Notes: generated by a model from the sequence alone, not told the origin. A stretch of DNA of 64,000 bases from Periplaneta americana (GCF_040183065.1 NC_091121.1:62776287-62840286), one strand, 5' to 3'; counted from the first letter of the stretch, positions 44,840 through 55,638 are shown. Numbers and translations: made by a program.

Positions 44840-45200
44840 GAGCTACGCATTTTTGTATCTTTCTATGCAATGAATATTTAGTTCTACATAATATATCATC
44901 CAGGTTTATATAAGATAATATAGGCCTACCTACAAAGCAATCCACATATTGTGAAACTTTAACATTTTAATCGGCTACAATTACCTCGTTGTATATACTC
45001 GTATAGGCCTATATTCAATAAAGAAATAAAGGAAATATCATACAACATATCAATTGCATTGTATTTATTTCACTCTCAATCATATTCACAATCATTATAA
45101 ATAAGAACAAATTCTTTATAAATCTAAATATCACAATAGCACTCAACCGAGAACATCGAACGTTTCATGTAATTATAGAGATCCTATGAATCTCTTGTCA
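44840..45200. other. AT-rich intergenic DNA
   Basis: No feature recognised. Confidence 0.3.
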
Positions 45201-45207
45201 CTTTTTA

Positions 45208-45561
45208 GTTGGTTGTTTAACGGCACTGTATCAACTACTGAGATGGAGATTGCGAACTATCTTTAGAAGGAAGTGAAAACCTATACAGTATGTGAGGTAG
45301 CCCAAGTCTCCAAGGAGTTAAATAAGTTTCAACTACTAGACCTAGATTAATAATTAGCGTCGTTGGAATTGATGTTATGAGATATTATTTGGAGAGCTGA
45401 GGCCGAGGATTTCCCATAGATTATTTAACATTCGCCTTGAGATTAGCGAAAAACTCGGAAAAATCCCAATCGCATCTAATCAGGCCAAGCTGCAATCGAA
45501 TCCAGAGCTGCTCCGGATCAGAAGACAAGCGCGCTACTGCTTGAGCTACGCCGGTGGTTAT
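45208..45561 (-). mobile_element. SINE family B with internal insertion
   Basis: The minus-strand head near 45560 reads ACCGGCGTAGCTCAAGCAG (A box) with B box GGATTCGATTGCAG. The body follows back to GTTGTTTAACGGCACTGTAT at 45210. About 100 bases of extra sequence (45240-45335) interrupt the usual TATCAACTAC...TTAGCGTCG junction, and ACTACT flanks both sides of it. Confidence 0.75.
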
Positions 45562-45689
45562 CATTTTCATATATCCATCCTAGAATGTGGCAGTAACTAA
45601 ATATTTCGTTGGTTAGCGCCAACATTAGACTACTCTGTTCCATTCTGTGTTTTGCTTAGGAAATTCCTTGTCATATCAATCAGGTCTAT

Positions 45690-46090
45690 GGTGAAAATTC
45701 ATCGGCAAGATGTGCGGTTTTTAAATATTATACACTTTTCATTGAAAAATCTATAGTGATACTTGTGGCGGACAAGGTCGCAGTTGGGGTTTTTCTCGGG
45801 TTCTCCCGTTTCGCCATATTAGGCATCTATATTATTCCGTCAACATTTCTCCATTTCGTCATCATGCCGTAGTGTTCTCTGATCGTCGACTGGCGACGCA
45901 CGGAGGGGGTTGGCTTAGGGACGAGTGGGGTGGCTTGCTTGAAACCTGGATACGCAGCGAACTTTAGTATAGTCAGCGGGTGTGAGTTTGGGAATGCGCC
46001 TAGCTTGAGGATTAGCGCAGTAGATCGTAAAATGTCGCAGTACTGGGTCATAGTGCGCACTCCCGAAAATTCCATTCCAATTCAAAGTTG
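45690..46090 (+). mobile_element. SINE family C, long copy
   Basis: After a decayed head, the element shows CATTGAAAAATCTATAGTG, GGCGGACAAGGTCGCAG, TTTCTCGGGTTCTCCCG, CGACGCACGGAGGGGGTTGG and GGGACGAGTGGGGTGGC. The 3' tail GGGAATGCGCCTAGCTTGAG ... CCCGAAAATTCCATTCC follows. This tail is a single copy of the unit tandemly repeated at 25118-25695. It ends at the Penelope-like fragment. Confidence 0.8.
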
Positions 46091-46094
46091 TAAT

Positions 46095-46560
46095 TTACCT
46101 AATTGACTAGTTTCGACTTAGTATCATCCATCTTCAGAACTAGTGACATTCCTGCTTCTTCCGGTTTCATCAGTTGTTTTTCTGGAGATGCTTTTGCGTT
46201 TGATAGTCTGGAGTCAAATAGTATGTGTGTTCTAAAATTTAGTTGTGTATTGAGGATGTGTTATGGATGTGTTTTTGTGTGTCTGAATATATTTTGTACT
46301 GTTCTAATGTGTTTCATTTCTTGTTTTTCGGTTGGATATGTAGGATTTCTATGTCTGTTTCTATGTTGCTGTAGTTGTGGTTTGTGTTTATGATGTGATC
46401 TGCTTCTGTGGAGATGTTTTGTGATTTGGTTACGATTGTAAAGTGTTCTTCGTATCGTGTTTGAAGTGATCTCCCAGTCTGTCCGATGTAGAAGATGTTA
46501 CAATTATTGCATATAAGTTTATATAAGCCTGTTAGGTTGTAGGTCTGTTTGTTTAAGTGT
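46095..46560 (-). pseudogene. Penelope-like element, GIY-YIG endonuclease fragment
   Basis: The minus strand encodes YNLTGLYKLICNNCNIFYIG (GLY...FYIG corresponds to the GIY-YIG signature), then QTGRSLQTRYEEH, where the Arg is the expected conserved basic residue. NHNYSNIETDIEILHIQPKN and LEQYKIYSDT follow. It is broken by stops after PKNKK. The fragment overlaps in content with 21870-22335, so two independent copies exist. Confidence 0.8.
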
Positions 46561-46564
46561 TAAA

Positions 46565-47165
46565 AGTGTGTAATCAAGATGTATAACAAAGAAAATTGTC
46601 ACTATAAAAGTTGTCTTTGCACTTAGGAGAGTCAGAAGAAAGAGTTAACCCAGTTGTAATCAAATGTCTTAAAATTAAGCGTGTTTCTGCGATGTGACTG
46701 GCCTATCAGTAAAATAAAACCAGTCGCAGTCTGCTACCGCAATCGAGGAGCAGAATCACTCACTGATTTACAGATTCTCAGCAATCCTGTGCGCTTAAAG
46801 AAAGATGATACATTTTGATCCTTGAACGAGGCAACAGGTTTCAGTGTGGAAACACTCGGGTGTCCTTCATCTAAAAAGATTCGCATCAAGTTATCTTCTA
46901 AAATCAGACTGATGCTTTCCTTTGATGTCAGCGAGATTATTCCGGGTACTCCAGGGCAAAATATCAATGGGAAATAGACTACTACGTCACATTTCTTAGA
47001 AGAGATTTGAAAAACGCACTGAAAAATAAAAGAACAAATTTTCCGAGAAGATTGATGCCTGTTTTGAGGCAAAATAAGACTGGTTGACAGTAAGAGCGCT
47101 CACCAAAACGTCGTAGCCTATATCTTGAGCAAATCCGCCAGATAACCCAAATCTTGCACATTTCA
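46565..47165. other. Intergenic DNA
   Basis: A 112-codon minus-strand ORF (46734-47072) has no domain I recognise. Nothing else identified. Confidence 0.3.
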
Positions 47166-47170
47166 TTTTA

Positions 47171-47260
47171 TTTGGCATTGTTGTTGTTTAGTCAACTATC
47201 TGAAAACAGGTTGGAAGCTCGTGACACCAATAAGGCAACACTCATGAGGCAATTATTTTC
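47171..47260. mobile_element. SINE family E fragment
   Basis: TTGTTGTTTAGTCAACTATC, AACACTCATGAGGCAA; matches 44328-44400. Confidence 0.5.
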
Positions 47261-47372
47261 ATTCATGGTTCTCTGCTCAAGGGGAGGTCTTTCACTGCAT
47301 ACCCAGCATTCTCCAATCTTTCCTATTTTCTCCCTTCCTCATAGTCTCCGCATATGATCCATATAATATCTT

Positions 47373-47622
47373 TTTTTGTAGGTTATTTTACGACGCTTTA
47401 TCAACATTTTAGGTTATTTAACGTCTGAATGAGATGAAGGTGATAATGCCGGTGAAATGAGTCCGGGGTTCAGCACCGAAAGTTACCCAGCATTTTCTCA
47501 TATTGGGTTGAGGTAAAACCCCGCAAAAAACCTCAACAGGTAATTTGCCCCGACTAGGAATCGAACCCGGACCATCTGGTTTCGCGGCCAGACGCGCTAA
47601 CCGTTACTCCACAGGTGTGGAC
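47373..47622 (-). mobile_element. SINE family A inserted in the LINE
   Basis: Complete minus-strand family A copy, about 250 bases. The head is at 47622 (reverse of AGTCCACACCTGTGGAG), with B box region GGAATCGAACCCGG. It is flanked by TATAATATCTT at 47362-47372 and 47623-47633. Confidence 0.92.
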
Positions 47623-48460
47623 TATAATATCTTAATGTCTATCATCTGATATCTTCTTCTGCCCTGAACTCTTCTTCCGGACATAATTTCTTCCAGTGTA
47701 TCCTTCAGTAGACAGTTTCTTCTGGCCTGATTCCTATTTCTCTTCCTAATCAGTTTCAGCATCATTCTTTCTTCACACACTCTTTCCAGCACAGCTTCAC
47801 TTTCTATGCTGTCTGTCCATTTCACACGCTCCATTTTTTCCATATCCACTTTTCAAATGTTTCTGGTCGCTTCTCTTTACTTCGTTGTAATGTCGCAATG
47901 TCTGTTTCTGCCACCCATAAAATGCCACACTCCACACAAAGCACTTCACTAGTCTCTTCCTCAGTTCTTTTTCGAGAGATCTGCTGGAGATGCTACTTTT
48001 TCTATTAAAAGCTTCCTTTACCATTGCTATCCTCCTTTTGACTTCCTGGTAGCAGTTCATGTTACTGCTCATAGTAGGGGAGTTAGGCCTAAAATGACAT
48101 ACTTGGGTAAAATGACATACTATGTGTTTTGTGAAAACACTGTAAGCTGAGTTTGAATTTACAGCTCTATAGTGCACAGAAGCTGGAAACAGTGGTTACT
48201 TCCAAGTTTTAGCAAGCAAAGGCGCTTTTTTGGTGAAGCAGGTGCAACTAAAGGAAAAAAATGCAAGACGATATAATATTGTTGAGGTATGTTATGTATT
48301 GTTTGTCCTTTTAAGCTTCAGATATTAGTGAAATAATGTTCATGACTGAAAACATGAATATTTCCCTCTATAAAAAGCATTACAATATCCAAATTCATAA
48401 AGAGGTTAGGTCGTACTAACACTACTTCTTATTCTTCTTCATTCTGAGTAAAATGACATA

Positions 48461-48681
48461 GGGGAGAGTCGGGTAGTATCGGACGTCGGGTAATATCGGA
48501 CAGTGAGTTTCTTTCATCTACCACACGATGATAGTACCTGATTGACATGGTTACGTTTCTGTGATGTCGCATAGAGAAACGTAGGCCCTAACCATGTCAT
48601 TCAGATACTACCACATGGTGGTAGCTGAAAGACACGCACTGTCCGATATTACCCGACGTCCGATACTACCCGACTCTCCCC
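48461..48681. mobile_element. 221-bp fold-back MITE, TA-flanked (copy 2), inside the pogo-like element
   Basis: Same as 41437-41650 apart from small changes, including a 7-base GCCCTAA-type insertion in the right arm. Inserted at TA in AAAATGACATA, one of the pogo subterminal motifs (48459-48460, 48682-48683). Confidence 0.9.
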
Positions 48682-49154
48682 TACCACCTACTTGGCTAAA
48701 ATGACATACTATGTCATTTTACCCAAGTGCTTGTTTCTGACTGGAAATGAGAAGCCATATATTATGGGCGATAGCGATTTGCAAAATTGGTGTCAAATTT
48801 GTTTACAATGGCTGATTATTTAGTGATTACTTCTGTGAAATTATGTAATATAGAGTGGGATCTCTCTCATTGCTCGACTGAATTTTTCGTAAAGCTAACT
48901 GATTTTAAAATAGGTGAGATGGGGATTTCTTTAAAATATATAAAACCTTAAAGTTTCTAAAATAAATATATTTTCAATATTCATATGCACTGAATTTGTT
49001 ACTCTGATTTATCCTCTTATGAATGAGCTAGGCTTGGCGAGTCTGAAGTTTACTTGCACCTACTTCACACAAACGCGCTTTTGTGGAAAACATTGTAAGA
49101 TGAGTTTGGATTTACAGCTCTATAGTACACAGAAGTTGGCAACAATGATTACAC

Positions 49155-49968
49155 GTCATGTTAGCCTTCCCTCGTCACTGCACCCACCAACTCTAGCCAC
49201 TTGATGTCTCTTTCTTTGGGCCTTCGAAAATATATGATCAGGCCGGTTACAAAGTGGCTGAGGAACCATCCTGAATGGGTGATAACACAGATTCGAATTG
49301 CGGACTTATTTTCTGAAGCCTATGGAAAAGCTGCAACCATCACCAATGCATTGGGTGGATTTTCTTCAACAAGAATTTGTCCACTCAATTCGGAGATATT
49401 TCCTGATCACTTATTTAGTCCTGCAGCGCCCACAGACAGACCTCTAACGAATGCAGTCCCTACGAACGGGCCAAAGGGTGCAACACAGAAGAGCAGTTCA
49501 ACAACAAGGAATGCAAAAGAACATGTGATAGAGCCATCACCAACAACTGCTCCAGCAGCGGAAACGTCACACCTCATGTGACACAGCAAGAGATCTCCCC
49601 GATTCCCTCTGGGGAATCTGTGGCGAGAAGAAAGAGAACACATGAAGGGTCCCAAATCGAGCATCTCTTTTAATGACCAATTAAAATTAAAGGAAGCTGA
49701 AATAAGAGCTGTAGAAGAAAGGTGTTCAGCAAACAGGGGAAAAACACAGCTTCAGTTTGATCTGAGCAATGGGGACCAAGATGAAGAGAATGACTTCGAT
49801 GGTGATGTTGAGAACGATGCACATTGTCTGTACTGCAATGAATTTTACAGCCAATAAAACCAGAAGAAACATGGCTACAGTGCAAGAAATGTTTCTCATG
49901 GGCACACAATGAATGTGCAATTGTATCTAAGAGAACAACATTTTTTTTTGAACTATGTAAAAATTAAC
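49155..49968 (+). pseudogene. pogo-type transposase C-terminal pseudogene
   Basis: After a frame change at about 49200, the 49201-49581 frame encodes VTKWLRNHPEWVITQIRIAD and LFSEAYGKAATITNALGGFS, then CPLNSEIFPDHLF. This matches the post-catalytic part of pogo transposases (WL..NPG, LF..AY..AAT...GF...GI.P.N..IF.D). After a stop at 49579-49581, the 49642-49857 frame continues, and past another stop it encodes CLYCNEFYSQ and WLQCKKCFSWAHNECAI, a C4HC3-like zinc-binding tail seen in some insect pogo proteins. DDE residues and the N-terminal DNA-binding domains are missing. Confidence 0.75.
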
Positions 49969-50221
49969 TTAAGTGTGTCATTTTACCCTAGTAACTTGGG
50001 TAAAATGACATAGTTTGTCTATTTTCAAATATACCTTTCAGTTAAAGATTGTCAGTATTTTTCACTTTCTGTTGATCTTAATATATGTGTTAATGTTGTA
50101 GTATCAGTTATATATAATTGACCAAAACAAATTTGGTAAGAATACATATTTTTTTTCAAGATTTCCTTAAGGTATGTCATTTTAGGCCTAGTTCCCCTAT
50201 ACCCTAAGTACTTGCTCTACT

Positions 50222-50367
50222 ACAGTGGTCGTCAGCACTCGCTGAAATGGGTAAAGGGTAAGGAGTGCAACGAAATATGCTTCGTCGTGCAGAAGGGAGA
50301 GAGCGACAGCATACCCGCCAGCAGCCACAGATGCACGCTAGTTCCTCTCTTATCCGCGATGACAGCT
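50222..50367. mobile_element. 146-bp hAT-like MITE
   Basis: A GC-richer insert is flanked by the 8-base duplication GCTCTACT (50214-50221, 50368-50375). The ends ACAGTGGTCGTC and the inverse of AGCTGTCATCG are weakly complementary. It interrupts the minus-strand LINE frame right after EAVEQ, and the LINE resumes with KYLG on the other side. Confidence 0.6.
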
Positions 50368-50549
50368 GCTCTACTGCCTCTTTTAGAATATGCACGTTTA
50401 CCTTCTTTATTTGTCTTCTTATAACCATGGTCTTTGTCTTGTTGAATTCATCTTCGTACCATAGTCTACTGCTTACCGCTATCATTTATTTCCAGTAGTA
50501 TATCTCCTCTTCTGCTAACAACGCCATAACGTCAGTAAATCTTACACAT

Positions 50550-51960
50550 TTTATTATTAAGCCAGGAGATAATGGGGTAGGGTGGTCAGTTCCTTTCTCC
50601 CTCTATTACATAGGTTATATCGCTGATTAGTAACTAAGTTAATTAATGAGATGTAGCTAAATATATAAGCAATTGAAGACCTCCCCGGAATAAGGGTGTA
50701 ACCAACAAATGCGAGTACATGTTTCAGGTGAAAGGAAAATAATACCAGGGGCATATTTCTGTAGACCTATATTTACTAGCAGAACCATTTGACTAATCAA
50801 GGACACAAGTTTATTCAGCTATTGAATGCAATAATTTATTGATATAAAAGTATGCGTCAAAATTACTTTTTCCACGTAAATCGCATATTTCATCAATTTG
50901 ATGTTAGACCTAGGCCTACATCCTTTTTCCTGAAGAGTCTTCAATTGTACTTCCTCTGACACGTATCGTCAGTAAGATATAGGCTACTGTCTGATAAAAG
51001 GCTAGATGTGAATATCAGCCAGAATCTAAATTAGAGGTTTGTTTGGAAACTATAGGTATAAAAATACGAAGTATTCAAGAGATGAAAACCACTATCGTGT
51101 TAAAGCTGGCGCAAAGTGGTCTTATATTAGATTTTTCTAAAGTGATTAGAACGTTGTAAAAAATCCTGTGGCACACCATTAGTCGAACTGCTTGAGCGTC
51201 GATTTTTCACGCTGCTAACGAGAGTTCGAATCTCGATGGGTCCAACTGGAATTTGTGAAGAACAAAGGCAGTAGGCTTATTTGGCAGTAGGTTTTCGCGG
51301 TGTGCTTCCGTATCTCCTACCGACGTTCCACCATTACAGCATTAATCATCGCCATCATACTGTGTTACGTAGTTCGCTTCCTATGGTGCACCAAGAGCAA
51401 CGCCTTCATGGCGGCTGAAAAAAAACTACAATTTTCGGCGCGTTGCACACTAATCCCCATTTCAGTTTGGCTGATGGGTCTTCCCCTCTACCCACACTCT
51501 TTACCATCCGTGAAGGGGAAGATGCTACTGTCCATCTTACTAACGTTCGACTAATTGACTTTGAACATAGTGAAAATTCTTACTATTGAAAATGTTTACT
51601 TGTAATCTATATTTCGAGAGTCTATACTAAGCGTTTATATTGCATTTTATTGTTGTATATATCAGCAGGCACATAAAAAATTTACTGAGAGCAGAAGATA
51701 AATGTTTTTTTTTTTTCACCGCTAGTTGCTACTCTATAGCATACAAAATAGGACAATCTACACTGTCACTCCCCCCTGACTTCATAATACAAACTAACAT
51801 TCTTTAATCTAATTATTAGTTGAAAATATTGTAAGAACGGCAGTAAAATATACTGAAACATGTAGCCTAATTGTTAAACATCTGTGTCACTGTATTTTAT
51901 ATCCACTTATGTAGGCCTATTTTATTTAATATTTTATTTTCTTGTGTGTACAACTTGGAG
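50550..51960. other. Interval with an eroded tRNA-like element
   Basis: A plus-strand B-box-like GAGTTCGAATCTCG lies at 51221-51234, downstream of GTCGAACTGCTTGAGCG, suggesting a SINE head at 51180-51260. The rest is AT-rich; the 84-codon ORF at 51300-51554 has no recognisable domain. Confidence 0.35.
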
Positions 51961-51970
51961 GGTGCAGGTA

Positions 51971-52812
51971 TAAGCTGTATGGCATAGTTGCGCTCCGCGG
52001 TCAATTGGGAGGCCTAGGCATGGCATAGTTGCGCCCCGAAGAAATCAGGTGGCAGAATGGACATGGCACAGTTGCGCCCCGATGGGCGTAATACACACGA
52101 AAGTGATTGTCATAAAATAAATAAATTACTTAAAAATATTATAGTGGTAGCTCATTGAAATCAGGTAGGCCTAGCATATGATCAATTTTGATGTTTAAAA
52201 TAACCCTTTTTATTGATCACACAAATAAATGAACTGCATTTTTTGTTTGTACACCGATATCTTAACCCTACGGTACAGGATTTCGAAAATTGAAACTTAG
52301 AACCATTGTGAATTATTAACTCTTTACCCTTTTCACTAAACTTAACATTCATTTTAAATTAACCTTACTATACGCCACAGACGGTGTGAAGATCACCAAT
52401 AAAATGTCAAGACAGCTAAGGCCCCATATTCCAACGGCTCACTTATTTGAATATGTCAGTTAATAAAGTACTGCCAACTTCATGGTGTTCATTTTAATGG
52501 TAGGCTATCGATAGGCCTAATCAATGCATAAACAGTAGAAAAACAGTTAATAAAGTACTGCCAACTTCATGGTGTTCATTTTAACGGTATCATAATGAAT
52601 AATATCGATGAGAAATCAATAAGTTTGTTTGATTACGAGGCTCGAGTTTCCGTAATGTCTTTTTCTCTACCTATTTCATCGGGGCGCAATTATGCCATGC
52701 CCCTTTCTCTACCTGATGGGAACGGGGCGCAACTATGCCCACAAAACAGGGACTCTTTTTTTATCTGCTGCATCTTACCCGACCGTGGGGCGCAACTATG
52801 CCCTGCCCGGTA
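51971..52812. mobile_element. TA-flanked element with 3+3 convergent GGCATAGTTGCGCCCC motifs
   Basis: The motif GGCATAGTTGCGCCCC or variant occurs in plus orientation at 51981, 52022 and 52065, and in minus orientation at 52681-52696, 52724-52739 and 52787-52802. TATA occurs at both putative edges (51969-51972, 52811-52814). The centre is AT-rich and holds a 43-base direct duplication (52456-52500 and 52544-52588, AGTTAATAAAGTACTGCCAA...). No transposase. Subterminal multi-copy motifs suggest transposase-binding sites; family unknown to me. Confidence 0.7.
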
Positions 52813-52814
52813 TA

Positions 52815-54275
52815 AGAGGTAACAGCTACCATTCTGTTACTGACGGACTCAGGACAAGTAGAAGGGGAAAGAAATGTCTTCGCTTCATCTCAACTTGTAT
52901 GAAATGTCGTTTAGGTGGGCATGCTTGGGTGAATGACGGAAATCAAGTGACCGTCATCTGTTAAAAAAAAAAAAAAAAGTATCCCTTCCCCAAGAGGTAG
53001 AGGTAGGTACTCTGAAAAAGTAAAAGGGCAATCAAATGAGTCCGCCAACTTTTTGATCAGTCCTAATAAATAATGGTCTTCGTGCCTGAGCTTAAAATGT
53101 AGGAAATCTGGTAAAATATGGGGCCCCTTGCAACTATATCGGCATTTCAATTCGGGTCTGTTTTTAAGTAAAAGCATTACGCATTTGTTTCACTGAATGC
53201 CAACATTAAAAAAATACATTAACTTATTTCTCAACGCTCTACGTGTAGTAAAAAGAAGACTAATAATTCAGGTTGCGGTAATATTAAAATTGAAGCAAAT
53301 TGTATTTGAGTGCAATTTACAAGAAAGAGTGAACTTTAAATTAGGTGTAGGCTACCTCGCCTTACTTTTGTGTCATCTTACGCAATGCAGCACGAACTGG
53401 CTGTTTGCTTCAATATTAAAGGCATTCACTGTCCTCCCTCCCTCCTTAATAATTTCGCTGACTGCAATCAAGCCCTGCACTCCCGGCTTATTACGCTTAT
53501 GGCATGACACTCTTATCGAGGCTCCGGACTCGAATCGATGAGTGTGTTTGTATATGGGGCGATAAAATGCCTCAAGGCATTGTTCCCACCGTAACAGCCG
53601 AGTTTCTTTTCTATCTAGTGGTGATACAAAATTCCAGACATTTCAGTTAACCTACTTAGTTTCTTTTCTACCTTATCTATGATTATTACGAATCATCAAT
53701 GAAGAATGTCATAAATGTAATGTTTTGTAACTTATTTCACAGGAAGATAAAAAGCTTCTACAGGAGTATTGCTCCTCTGATTGCCTATTCTGTAGATTGT
53801 GTGCCTTGCAACATGTATTTAAGACAAATCGTAGTAGGCCTAACGGCCGGAGCAGGAATACCTAACTGACTGGATCGGAAGAAGATCCTCCTTGAGATAG
53901 GCCTATATAACATTTGCATCCATGTAATGTGGACTTCACAATTTTGTATCTGGTGCCACAATTGCATTCATTACAGATATACCTTTTGTAGACGCTCTTA
54001 TAATTTAACTTTCGACCCCATTTAAATTGATCGATATTTTCACCTTTAAAACCTAACAACTTAATTTAGGCCTAGATCTTTCAAAATTGACACTTTTACG
54101 ACTCTATTCTTGATTTTCAGTACACTTCTATCGAACACACACTGTTTCTAATAATACTTGTTACTAAAACATACTACACCATTGTCCAATATGTTCGTTA
54201 TTATGTCTGTTTCTTGTGTACGTTTCATTTTCAGATCTCACTAATTTTCTACATATTATACTTCACTATCTTAGC
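52815..54275. other. Interval without recognised genes
   Basis: A poly-A run lies at 52963-52977. An ORF of 114 codons (53197-53541) shows no domain. Nothing recognised. Confidence 0.3.
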
Positions 54276-54279
54276 TAGC

Positions 54280-54595
54280 CTCCTCCGCCATACTCCTTAC
54301 CTATTTTCATTACCTCTATCGTCTTATTTAACTTCCTATTACACTCCTCTAATTCATATTTCAACCTATTTACTAAGTCCTTAGTCGTCTCTTTTTTTAG
54401 CCATCTTTGGACCAGAAACATCCACTTCATCCTTTTCTGTTATAAACTCGTCATTCTTTTTCTTCACTTCGCTTCTCAACATTTCAGCTCTTGCACTCAC
54501 AGAAACAATTTCACTTCTCCTCTCGGCACTGACCTTCCTTCCCACTAATCTGGTTAAATCACTTCCCAAGTCACTTGAATGATAGGCCTATACAA
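54280..54595 (-). pseudogene. Charged, possibly coiled-coil coding remnant (unclassified)
   Basis: The minus strand encodes LGSDLTRLVGRKVSAERRSE and EMLRSEVKKKNDEF, then after a frameshift DLVNRLKYELEECNRKLNK. The heptad-like Leu/Glu/Lys pattern is coding-like and may be from a retrotransposon ORF1 or a host gene fragment. I cannot name a family. Confidence 0.35.
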
Positions 54596-54654
54596 AAAAA
54601 TCTAAAAGAAAGGTTTATTGGGTTTATTTGACCTAAAAATCCGGACTCTTAAAT

Positions 54655-54655
<1 letters not shown>

Positions 54656-54692
<37 letters not shown>
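54656..54692. repeat. (ATC)n microsatellite
   Basis: About 12 uninterrupted ATC repeats. Confidence 0.9.
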
Positions 54693-54854
54693 CCATCTCA
54701 TTTGTTCCCAAAAATTCTGCTTTTCCACAATTACTACTTATTATTCTGAGAATTTTTAACCAAAATCAGACAGTCACAATCAGCGTTACTTCCTTCCTGT
54801 ATGGTCAACATTATGCAAGACAGCAGCTTAAGACAACTCGAGACAAAAATAAAA

Positions 54855-55005
54855 CAACCGAGCGAGTTGGCTCAGACGGCAGCCTTTGAGACTCGTATTC
54901 AGAAGCTCCCGGGTTCAAACCCCGTGGCCGCCGATCTGACTGGGGTTTTTCATGGTTTCCCTCAGTCACAAAGGCAAATGCCGTGATTTATCATCGCCTC
55001 AATCA
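54855..55005 (+). mobile_element. tRNA-derived SINE, family D
   Basis: The head GAGCGAGTTGGCTCAGACGG (A box) and CGGGTTCAAACCCCG (B box with a paired T arm) are about 45 bases apart. The body reads GGGGTTTTTCATGGTTTCCC and ACAAAGGCAAATGCCGTGAT, ending in an AT-rich ATTAATATT tail. The acceptor ends do not pair fully and the body continues, so it is a SINE and not a tRNA gene. Confidence 0.75.
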
Positions 55006-55184
55006 CCAATATCATTAATATTAATAAAAATTTAAAATCAGTTGCACAAATATAAGCCATCTACAACACACAATAGAAAACAAGAACTCAGCAATAGTAA
55101 CAACGACCTACTGGTATACCCACAGATCCTAAATAAGAACATGCTCCCAGTTTTAAAAAGAGTGAGATAAGTTCTTACTTCTCT

Positions 55185-55255
55185 GTCGGGAATCGAACTC
55201 GAGACGACGGGAATTAATACTAACAAAATCACCACAGTCTATACCAAGGACGGGG
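55185..55255 (-). mobile_element. tRNA-like fragment
   Basis: The minus strand carries GAGTTCGATTCCCGAC (B box) preceded at tRNA-like distance by TGGTATAGACTGTGGTG. Probable SINE head; pairing of the full cloverleaf was not verified. Confidence 0.35.
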
Positions 55256-55294
55256 AACTCGTATTGTAAACAGAGTAGTCATCATGAGTAACTA

Positions 55295-55638
55295 CAGTAG
55301 TGGCAAAAAAAAAACAGGACCGACCCTTGTAGCTGATTTCAGAGCCTTGTTCGAATCCTGCCTGGGAAGGAAACTTTTTTTTGTTCCTTATTCAAATTTA
55401 TTCCCAATATTTTTCGATTGCTGGCAAAATTCATGTTCTGGGAATAAGTTAATTAACTAGTAAAATATCGCTACAATCGAAAAGTATTTGGAATAAATTT
55501 GAATAAGGAACAAAAAAAGTTTCCTTCCCAGGCAGGATTCGAATCACGAAAGTCTTAGTTACCAGTCTATCGTGCTGTGGAGTGAACAAGGCTCTGAAAT
55601 CAGCTACAAGGGTCGGTCCGGTTTTTTTGCCACTACTG
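55295..55638. mobile_element. 344-bp Tc1/mariner-type MITE with tRNA-like arms (copy 2)
   Basis: Ends CAGTAGTGGCAAAAA and the inverse, TA-flanked (55293-55294, 55639-55640). The right arm keeps the whole tRNA-like stretch. The left arm has lost about 47 bases between GAGCCTTGTT and TTCGAATCC, removing the A-box half. Homologous to 23921-24311. Confidence 0.82.

Larger units (their letters stand above)
48077..50197 (+). mobile_element. pogo-like DNA transposon, TA-flanked, internally deleted
   Basis: The terminal repeats are GGGGAGTTAGGCCTAAAATG on the left and the inverse ending CATTTTAGGCCTAGTTCCCC. TA flanks both ends (48075-48076, 50198-50199). Subterminal copies of GGGTAAAATGACATA in both orientations occur near 48102, 48450, 48697, 48710 (inverse), 49976 (inverse) and 50000. 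The 2.1-kb length includes a fold-back MITE. Only the C-terminal part of the transposase remains, so it is non-autonomous. Inserted into a LINE. Confidence 0.85.
47265..50548 (-). mobile_element. RTE-like LINE remnant interrupted by SINE, pogo and hAT-like insertions
   Basis: Minus-strand LINE pieces lie at 50376-50548, 50200-50213, 47634-48074 and 47265-47361. They read in order: ADD-box region (FTDVMALLAEEE), KTKTMVIRRQIKKVNVHILK, EAVEQ, KYLG, SSNMNCYQEVKRRIAMVKEA, KELRKRLVKCFVWSVAFYG, NCLLKDTLEEIMSGRRVQGR, then the terminal KDWRKL-like end. Frameshifts abound. Removing the inserts restores colinearity, which is the evidence that this was one element. The 3' end of a second copy of the family lies at 59295-59460. 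Confidence 0.8.

Noticed and set aside
53197..53541. 114-codon ORF as a membrane protein
   Set aside because: Hydrophobic stretches only, no homology recognised, and no transcript context.
54870..54945. Possible free-standing tRNA gene
   Set aside because: A and B boxes are good, but the acceptor stem does not close and a SINE body follows.
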